Source of the DNA: an uncultured Pseudoalteromonas sp.
GTDB lineage: Bacteria > Pseudomonadota > Gammaproteobacteria > Enterobacterales > Alteromonadaceae
Assembly: GCA_947493455.1 (NCBI GenBank)
Contig: CANLRB010000001.1
Span: 558,001-622,000 of the forward strand
Length of the DNA stretch: 64,000 bases
Direction: 5' to 3'
Numbering within the stretch: the first letter of the stretch is position 1; the number at the start of each line of letters is the position of its first letter. Positions 58,137-64,000 of the stretch are shown here, in pieces. The notes under the pieces were generated by a model that saw nothing but the letters and a program-made list of their open reading frames with translations, was not told where the DNA came from and did no database searches. The position numbers and the translations under genes were made by a program.

Positions 58137-61100
58137 TTAATTAAATCGCAAGCTGTATTCCTGCATATTAATTAAGGTATTGATAAGCCCTTCTTGGTCA
58201 CTGCTATCAAGTTGGCTTATCGCGTTGTTGTACTCAGTGTTGTTCGGGTCACGTTGGAGTAAGCCGTTATAAAGTAATACGGTATTTACTTTACTTGTCG
58301 CTTTTCGTTTACCCTCATTTGAGTCGCTAAAGCCACTTAACAATTCACCGCGTGAGGTGCCGTTGGCAAGCTTGTTCAACCAGAATTGTTTACCGCCATC
58401 ATCCACATTACGTGATAACACGTTTTGGTACACTAAATCGATAAAGTCACTGTCATTAAGTGCACCGTAGCGGTTTTGGAATTCCGTGCTGCTCGCAAAT
58501 ACATTCGCAATATCTTTAAGCTTCATACCATCATCAAATTTACCCTGCCAAAAACGCAAGCCATTGCGGTCTGGTCGGCGTAAAAACGCTGAGAAGAACA
58601 AACGTGCCACCGGAGTATGATTTGTCACATAGTTGTCAGTGCCCATTAAGCTATCAAGCCATTGACTACGTGTTTGTGTTGCAAGCAGCGTCACATCGTT
58701 TGCTACTTGTGTGAGTGACCATTGCTCTGTCATTAAATCGCGATAGCTTTGTTTTACAAACGCCGTGTCATTGCTCTCAACATCATTGTCTTTTAGTTCC
58801 GGATTTGTGCCGTCAATAAATTCAATGCCATCAATTACACCATCACCGTCGGTGTCATCACTCGCTGGTGTTAACCCCGTCATCACACGTGTTTTAAACT
58901 TATCGCTGGCAAGTAACTCTCGCATCACACTGTAGGTACTTTGCTCGGCATCCACTCGCGCTACAAACGCGTTGAGTTCATCATCGCTATATTGATGACG
59001 CGTTATCAGTAACGAAAGCACCCGCATGCGCTCTAACTTATCAATGCGGTTAATGTACTCATTTGATTCCACAAACCCGAGCATCATATCTGCACGACTT
59101 GATGCACCACTGTCTAAGCGGCCTAACCAATAGTTATAACCCCCCGCATCTGCTTGGCGGTTCATTACATTGCGATACACAAGCTCGACAAACTCACCAT
59201 TACTCAGCGAGCCATAACGGTTTTGGAACTCGTTTGAATTTACAAACCCAGTCACTACTGCAAGGCGTGATAGTCCCGTATTCAGTCGCTTACGATAGTG
59301 CGCTGCACCGCCTGCTTCGGCATCTCGCATCATCACCGCTTTATACACACGACCAATAAAGCCCATTTGTGCCAACTGATAATCCGTTAATAAATCACTG
59401 TAAAGCAGTGCAATATTGGTATCACCGTTATTCAGCTGTGACACTAAACTTGCCAGTGTATTGTCATCAACAAACAAGTGCTGTGCATCCACATACGCTA
59501 AGCGCACTAAGTTCTCTACCGACTCATCAACCGACTTAAATACATCATTGTCTTTTAACGATTCATCACTGTTATTTAAGCGCTCAAAATAAAGTGGTCG
59601 GCCGTCATTATCCGCATCTTGCCACACATCCAAGTTTGAATTGATATCAAGCCCTAACAAGGTTTCAACATCATCGGTCACACCGTCACCATCGGTGTCT
59701 GTATCCGTCCAGCGCTGGTCATTCGTTGGATACGCATCATCGCCATCCAAAATGCCATCACCGTCACTGTCGTTACTGTTGGTATTGGTGCCTAGTTCAA
59801 ATTCTTCAAGGTTGGTTAAGCCATCATTGTCGGCATCAAGGTTCGCATCATTTGCATCATGCGGATCTAGCCCATTAGCGAGTTCGTATGAATCAGCGAG
59901 TCCATCGTTATCACTGTCTTTCGCTACAAATGAAAATGGTAATTGAATTACATTATTCAAGCCATCGTCACTTCTCACTATTGCGCTGGTATGTGTATTT
60001 AAACCGTTTGAAAACGATAACATACCGGTATATACAGCATCGTTCGCCGTTAATGATTTAAAATTACCTGCCGAACCAAAACGTGCATCTACATTACTCA
60101 GTGTGGATGTTGATTTACGAATATAACGTATCGGAAACTTAAACTGTGGGCTACTCACATTCGCCGTGTCACTGTTTTGTACCGTTGCTAAATAAACGCC
60201 GTCAGCATTAATCGATGACACGTTTAAGCTATGGCGGAAACCCGCTTCGCCAGTGCTATTTATAGTCGTATTTTGTGCTGCATTCGACTGGGCAAACACC
60301 GTTGAATCAATTGATGTGCCTAATGTGCGTTTATTAACATTAAACTTAAACTCAGGTGAGCTTACACCGTCACTATCTGTCGTTTTAAGTACATGCATCA
60401 CAAACCCAGCTTCTTTATTTGCAACTGATGCAGCCAAGCGATGTGATAACACTATACTAGGTGAGTCAATAGCATCAACACTTGCCGAATCATTAGCTTG
60501 CTTCACGCTTATCGAGTTGATTTTCAACGGTTCGTTGGCATCTAAGGTTATAGGACAATAGCCTTTACCCGCCTCTGGTGCATCACAAGGTTTACCGCCC
60601 ATTTCATCGAGCAACACAATAGGAGACACTTTAACCGCAATGCCACGGCACAAATCAGGTGGTGACGTATCAACGGCATTAACTTGAATTACATTCTCAC
60701 CTTCGACTAAAATACCGGAGTCCCAAAGTACAAGGTTTCTCACCGCAGGCCCTGCACCCGCAGTATTTTCACCACCAATACGATGGCCATTTAAGAAAAT
60801 TTCATGGTCGTCATCGGCACCAGACCAAATTTCGAAACTCTGACTACTAAACTCTTTACCCAGTGTAAATCGCCCTTGAACATGCGCTGTGCGCGATATA
60901 CGTACATAACTAGGGTTACCATTCCAACCCACAGTCTCAGTTTTTGATGTCCAAATAACTTGAAGCCCATTCAATTGTCCAAAGTCTATATTTTCATCAC
61001 TGAGTGAACAGCTGTTCTCAAAGCGGATCGGTCCGGTGGTGTCGGTTGGCGTCCAGTTTCCTGAAGAGGTCGAGTAGTATATATCACCGATCCATTCATT

Positions 61101-61187
61101 TTGCGCTACACTCGTTGGCGAATAGGCAAGCAAGGCAGTCACTCCTATCAGCCACAGCAAGTTTGCTGTTTTAATTAATCGCAACAT
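58137..61187 (-). CDS. Secreted protein with a ligand-binding-like N-terminal domain and DUF4214 C-terminal module
   Basis: 1,016 residues; AAGGA lies 7-8 bases before ATG. Signal peptide MLRLIKTANLLWLIGVTALL, cleavage near TSVAQ. Residues about 30-200 resemble a galactose-binding or carbohydrate-binding beta-sandwich (FEIWSGADDDHEIFLNGHRI, GENVIQVNAVD) with Cys pairs. Residues about 215-420 form repeated beta-strands of about 70 residues (SSPEFKFNV, SSPQFKFPI). Calcium repeats ([20 protein letters not shown]) and the shared module follow. The module is mostly of the subfamily seen in the lipase giant, but one stretch near 58,490-58,555 matches the other subfamily. Second gene behind the beta-helix gene, 26 bases apart, probably one operon. 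Confidence 0.83.
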   Translation of the reverse strand: MLRLIKTANLLWLIGVTALLAYSPTSVAQNEWIGDIYYSTSSGNWTPTDTTGPIRFENSCSLSDENIDFGQLNGLQVIWTSKTETVGWNGNPSYVRISRTAHVQGRFTLGKEFSSQSFEIWSGADDDHEIFLNGHRIGGENTAGAGPAVRNLVLWDSGILVEGENVIQVNAVDTSPPDLCRGIAVKVSPIVLLDEMGGKPCDAPEAGKGYCPITLDANEPLKINSISVKQANDSASVDAIDSPSIVLSHRLAASVANKEAGFVMHVLKTTDSDGVSSPEFKFNVNKRTLGTSIDSTVFAQSNAAQNTTINSTGEAGFRHSLNVSSINADGVYLATVQNSDTANVSSPQFKFPIRYIRKSTSTLSNVDARFGSAGNFKSLTANDAVYTGMLSFSNGLNTHTSAIVRSDDGLNNVIQLPFSFVAKDSDNDGLADSYELANGLDPHDANDANLDADNDGLTNLEEFELGTNTNSNDSDGDGILDGDDAYPTNDQRWTDTDTDGDGVTDDVETLLGLDINSNLDVWQDADNDGRPLYFERLNNSDESLKDNDVFKSVDESVENLVRLAYVDAQHLFVDDNTLASLVSQLNNGDTNIALLYSDLLTDYQLAQMGFIGRVYKAVMMRDAEAGGAAHYRKRLNTGLSRLAVVTGFVNSNEFQNRYGSLSNGEFVELVYRNVMNRQADAGGYNYWLGRLDSGASSRADMMLGFVESNEYINRIDKLERMRVLSLLITRHQYSDDELNAFVARVDAEQSTYSVMRELLASDKFKTRVMTGLTPASDDTDGDGVIDGIEFIDGTNPELKDNDVESNDTAFVKQSYRDLMTEQWSLTQVANDVTLLATQTRSQWLDSLMGTDNYVTNHTPVARLFFSAFLRRPDRNGLRFWQGKFDDGMKLKDIANVFASSTEFQNRYGALNDSDFIDLVYQNVLSRNVDDGGKQFWLNKLANGTSRGELLSGFSDSNEGKRKATSKVNTVLLYNGLLQRDPNNTEYNNAISQLDSSDQEGLINTLINMQEYSLRFN

Positions 61188-61213
61188 AAAGTATTCCTTA
61201 TTATCTATATTGC

Positions 61214-62566
61214 TTAATTAAAACGTGCAACCGAAAGCACTTTAATATCAACCTGGCCTGAGCTTTTTAAACTTATTTGATCAAAGTAAGGGTATAAATA
61301 CGGTTTCGTATCATCGCTGCGCTGTGCATCATAAAAGTCGAACCCCCACGGGCCGCCATGTAAACCAATATCTTGACGAGACCCATCAATATCAAAATAG
61401 TCGCCTTGAATACCAGCGTTAACCGCTGGCGAGTCAGCCGGTAACGAATAATTTACTGTCGAGTCAAAAGTAATCGCGGTGTTAGCACAGGTCACATCGC
61501 CTTCTACACCAGGGCAAAGATTATGGCTGATATTAACAAATTGATTGGTTGAGGTATCTTTTATTTGGTTGCCTTTTACGTTAAGCAATATATTTCCTGC
61601 AATAACACCTTTGGCATTGCCGGTCATTTCAATTGCCGCTGATTCGGTATTTTCAGGTTCCGCCATCGCACCGTTAACAATGATATTATTGTTAACAATC
61701 TCCGCGTAGTTTGAAGTTGAAACAAAGCGCATTGCACTGAGTTTTGTATCGAACCCTGACTTTGAGTCAACTTCAAATAAATTATTAAATACAAAATTAC
61801 GATTTGATGTTGTATTAATAAATTGGCCATTAAATGGGGTATCAACACTATAGCTATAGTCTTTCATTTCTATACGGTTGCCAACAACATAACTTTGCGT
61901 GCCGCCTTCAACAAAAAGTGCACCATTAGATACAGTCACTCCATTACGACTAAATAAATTTCCTGCTACATAATTATTGCCGTTGTTTTTAAGTAACACT
62001 TGCGCTTGCGTTGTTTTGGTATATTTGTCAAAGGTATTGCCAGCAAGATAGACCTCTGCCGATTGTTCAACCCATAGCTGAGGCTTTGTCGAATCGTATC
62101 TTTGTACAATTTGTCCACGAAAGTCACTGCCGACTACATTAACCTTATTACCCTTAATATTAACTAATGCGTCTTCAAAATGACTATTTACAATATCAAC
62201 TGAATCTGCAATTAAAGTATATTGATCACCGATATTTTGTCCGTAACCTGATTGACCAAAGAAATATAGTCCTTGAATTTTTATTGTTTTAGTTTCATTG
62301 TTAAATCCAAACGTCATGTCACTTAATACTGGTTTTGTGCTAGACCCAGCTCGAATGGTCAGCGACTTATCTGTAATATTCACGCTTCCCGTATACACAC
62401 CAGTAATCAGCACGAGGGTATCGCCATCAGCAGCGGCCTCTACCGCATTTTTTAATGTATCCTTACCTGGCAAGACTTGAATGACAGCCGCTACTGCATT
62501 TACACTCACTACCAATCCCAATAACATGACTAATCTAATTAGTTTACCCAACACAACACGCTCCAT
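61214..62566 (-). CDS. Secreted right-handed beta-helix protein
   Basis: 450 residues. A signal peptide (KLIRLVMLLGLVVSVNAVAA) precedes a mature part with PGKDTLKNAVEAAADGDTLV and repeated short strands with Asn ladders (YVAGNLFSRNGV, YVVGNRIEM, RNFVFNNLFEV, YAEIVNNNIIV, KGVIAGNILL). This is the pattern of pectate-lyase-like or NosD-like parallel beta-helices, often polysaccharide-active. No catalytic residues could be assigned. It lacks the DUF4214 module but ends VLSVARFN, sharing the final RFN with its neighbours. The start is uncertain: a GGAG lies within the first codons, 6 bases before GTG 62554, so GTG may be used instead of ATG 62566. First gene of a two-gene unit. Confidence 0.8.
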   Translation of the reverse strand: MERVVLGKLIRLVMLLGLVVSVNAVAAVIQVLPGKDTLKNAVEAAADGDTLVLITGVYTGSVNITDKSLTIRAGSSTKPVLSDMTFGFNNETKTIKIQGLYFFGQSGYGQNIGDQYTLIADSVDIVNSHFEDALVNIKGNKVNVVGSDFRGQIVQRYDSTKPQLWVEQSAEVYLAGNTFDKYTKTTQAQVLLKNNGNNYVAGNLFSRNGVTVSNGALFVEGGTQSYVVGNRIEMKDYSYSVDTPFNGQFINTTSNRNFVFNNLFEVDSKSGFDTKLSAMRFVSTSNYAEIVNNNIIVNGAMAEPENTESAAIEMTGNAKGVIAGNILLNVKGNQIKDTSTNQFVNISHNLCPGVEGDVTCANTAITFDSTVNYSLPADSPAVNAGIQGDYFDIDGSRQDIGLHGGPWGFDFYDAQRSDDTKPYLYPYFDQISLKSSGQVDIKVLSVARFN

Positions 62567-62871
62567 TTTTGACCATTTTTTAAACGAAAGACGCCATTAT
62601 CGGAGTAAACAAATGCTAAATCAAGCTTTCACTGGCCTTAAATTTGTATTCAAAAACATAACAAAAGTATGATGTCTATTTATAGCCAACATCAATGTTT
62701 TTTCGCCATCTCGATAACGTATTGTCAGGGTTACTTTTTCGCTGTTTATCTAGCGAGTATGAATTGAAGCATACGAGTAAAAAATGTAAGTAAAAATGCC
62801 AATAAAAAATAAAAAGCCCCAACATGTGCATGTCGGGGCTTTTATTTATGTTCGTATTTTAGCGTTTAACA
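62567..62871. other. Intergenic region upstream of the beta-helix gene
   Basis: 305 bases. It includes the terminator of the next gene, an inverted repeat GTATG...CATAC at about 62757-62774, and TTTTTACTTACA on the minus strand near 62784-62797, which resembles half of the palindrome found before the two giant genes. No gene is seen. Confidence 0.45.
62812..62843. terminator. Terminator of the partial DUF4214-module gene
   Basis: AAAAGCCCC (62812-62820) and GGGGCTTTT (62835-62843) with an inner ACATG/CATGT pairing, 28 bases after the stop of the minus-strand gene at the window edge. Confidence 0.9.
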
Positions 62872-64000
62872 TCAATTAAACCGCAAACTGTATTCCTGCA
62901 TATTAATTAGGGTATTGATAAGCCCAATTTGATCGCTGCTATCAAGTTGGCTTATCGCGGTGTTGTACTCAGTGTTATTCGGGTCACGTTGCAGTAAGCC
63001 GTTGTAAAGTAATACACTGTTTACTTTACTTTTTGCCTTACGTTTACCCTCATTTGAGTCGCTAAAGCCACTTAACAGCTCTCCGCGTGAGGTGCCATTG
63101 GCAAGCTTGTTCAACCAGAATTGTTTACCGCCATCGTCCACATTACGCGATAACACGTTTTGGTACACTAAATCGATAAAGTCACTATCGTTAAGTGCAC
63201 CGTAGCGGTTTTGGAATTCCGTACTGCTTGCAAAAAAGTTCGCGATGTCTTTTATCTTCATACCACCATCTAATTTACCCTGCCAAAAACGCAAGCCATT
63301 GCGGTCTGGGCGGCGTAAAAACGCGGAGAAGAACAAACGTGCTACCGGTGTGTGATTTGTCACATAGTCGTCAGTGCCCATTAAGCTATCAAGCCACTGT
63401 GCACGGCTCATACTCGACAGTGAAGCAACATCCGTTGCCACTTGACTCAATGACCATTGCTCTGTCATTAAATCGCGATAACTTTGTTTTACAAATGCGG
63501 TGTCATTGGTGTCAACATCATTGTCTTTTAGTTCCGGATTCGTGCCGTCAATAAATTCAATGCCATCAATCACTCCATCACCGTCGGTGTCATCACTCGC
63601 GGGTGTCAGCCCCGTCATCACACGTGTTTTAAACTTATCGCTTGCAAGTAGCTCACGCATCACACTGTAGGTACTTTGCTCGGCATCCACTCGCGCTACA
63701 AACGCGTTCAGTTCATCATCGCTGTATTGGTGACGTGTTATCAGTAATGAAAGCACGCGCATACGCTCTAACTTATCAATGCGGTTAATGTACTCATTTG
63801 ATTCCACAAATCCGAGCATCATATCTGCACGACTTGATGCACCACTGTCTAAGCGGCCTAACCAATAGTTATAACCCCCTGCATCTGCTTGGCGGTTCAT
63901 CACATTACGGTAAACAAGTTCTACAAATTCACCGTTACTCAATGACCCATAGCGGTTTTGGAACTCGTTTGAATTCACAAAGCCAGTCACTACTGCAAGG
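62872..64000 (-). CDS. C-terminal part of a fifth DUF4214-module protein (N-terminus outside the window)
   Basis: The frame is open to the window end, so at least 375 residues are visible and the cargo domain is unseen. Visible parts are DUF4214 repeats ([36 protein letters not shown]), one calcium repeat ([13 protein letters not shown]) and the common end [11 protein letters not shown]. Most of it follows the subfamily of the lipase giant. Between about 63,385 and 63,530 ([16 protein letters not shown] through MSRAQWLDSLM) it instead follows the subfamily of the two genes further left. This makes it a mosaic, probably through gene conversion. Confidence 0.9.
   Translation of the reverse strand, partial: LAVVTGFVNSNEFQNRYGSLSNGEFVELVYRNVMNRQADAGGYNYWLGRLDSGASSRADMMLGFVESNEYINRIDKLERMRVLSLLITRHQYSDDELNAFVARVDAEQSTYSVMRELLASDKFKTRVMTGLTPASDDTDGDGVIDGIEFIDGTNPELKDNDVDTNDTAFVKQSYRDLMTEQWSLSQVATDVASLSSMSRAQWLDSLMGTDDYVTNHTPVARLFFSAFLRRPDRNGLRFWQGKLDGGMKIKDIANFFASSTEFQNRYGALNDSDFIDLVYQNVLSRNVDDGGKQFWLNKLANGTSRGELLSGFSDSNEGKRKAKSKVNSVLLYNGLLQRDPNNTEYNTAISQLDSSDQIGLINTLINMQEYSLRFN

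Noticed and set aside
32066-64000. Type I secretion (RTX) substrates
   Set aside because: Four of the proteins have Sec signal peptides and none has clear GGxGxDxxx nonapeptide arrays; the calcium loops are of the thrombospondin-3 type.

Overview
The window looks like the chromosome of a marine gammaproteobacterium of the Alteromonadales type (Pseudoalteromonas/Colwellia-like). This is inferred from the AT-rich base composition, the gammaproteobacterial forms of fadE, dnaKJ, udp, cdd, rlmF and tdk, a RegB/RegA redox pair, several cyclic-di-GMP proteins and very large secreted calcium-binding repeat proteins. No tRNA, rRNA, CRISPR array or insertion sequence was seen.

Bases 1-31,900 are mostly core and regulatory genes in short units. 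They are: the end of an AbgT-type transporter; a DEAD-box helicase; a dihydrodipicolinate synthase of the plant-like type; a DUF6058-like gene behind a LexA-like box; a CsgD/LuxR-type regulator; a cytochrome b562; fadE behind a FadR-like operator; a two-subunit bacterioferritin operon; a degenerate GGDEF protein; dnaK-dnaJ with a heat-shock promoter; a ureohydrolase; udp and cdd (pyrimidine salvage); a GGDEF-EAL protein followed by Sel1 and FKBP genes; regA-regB; a FabH-like synthase with a second FadR-like site; a PilZ-ParA-ribbon-helix-helix operon; a leucyl aminopeptidase; rlmF; tdk; and two periplasmic solute-binding proteins.

Bases 32,000-64,000 are different. They hold an array of minus-strand genes for secreted multidomain proteins of 1,016 to 3,758 residues, the last one cut by the window edge. 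Four proteins begin with a Sec signal and a variable N-terminal cargo: a beta-propeller plus leucine-rich repeats; a duplicated unknown domain; a class 3 lipase plus SLH plus M23 peptidase plus tandem repeats; or a ligand-binding-like domain. All five end in the same module of about 520 residues, made of thrombospondin-type-3 calcium repeats and DUF4214 repeats and closing with the same last ten residues. A beta-helix protein in the array lacks the module but also ends in RFN. The only plus-strand gene here is a 1,360-residue hybrid sensor kinase with REC and AraC domains, which may sense a polymer or breakdown product and control the array.

The C-terminal modules fall into two subfamilies. 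Two copies are almost identical over about 1.6 kb, and others are mosaics, which points to gene conversion. My reading is a locus where a common C-terminal export or surface-assembly module is joined to exchangeable extracellular cargos. This is inference, since no secretion apparatus is in the window.
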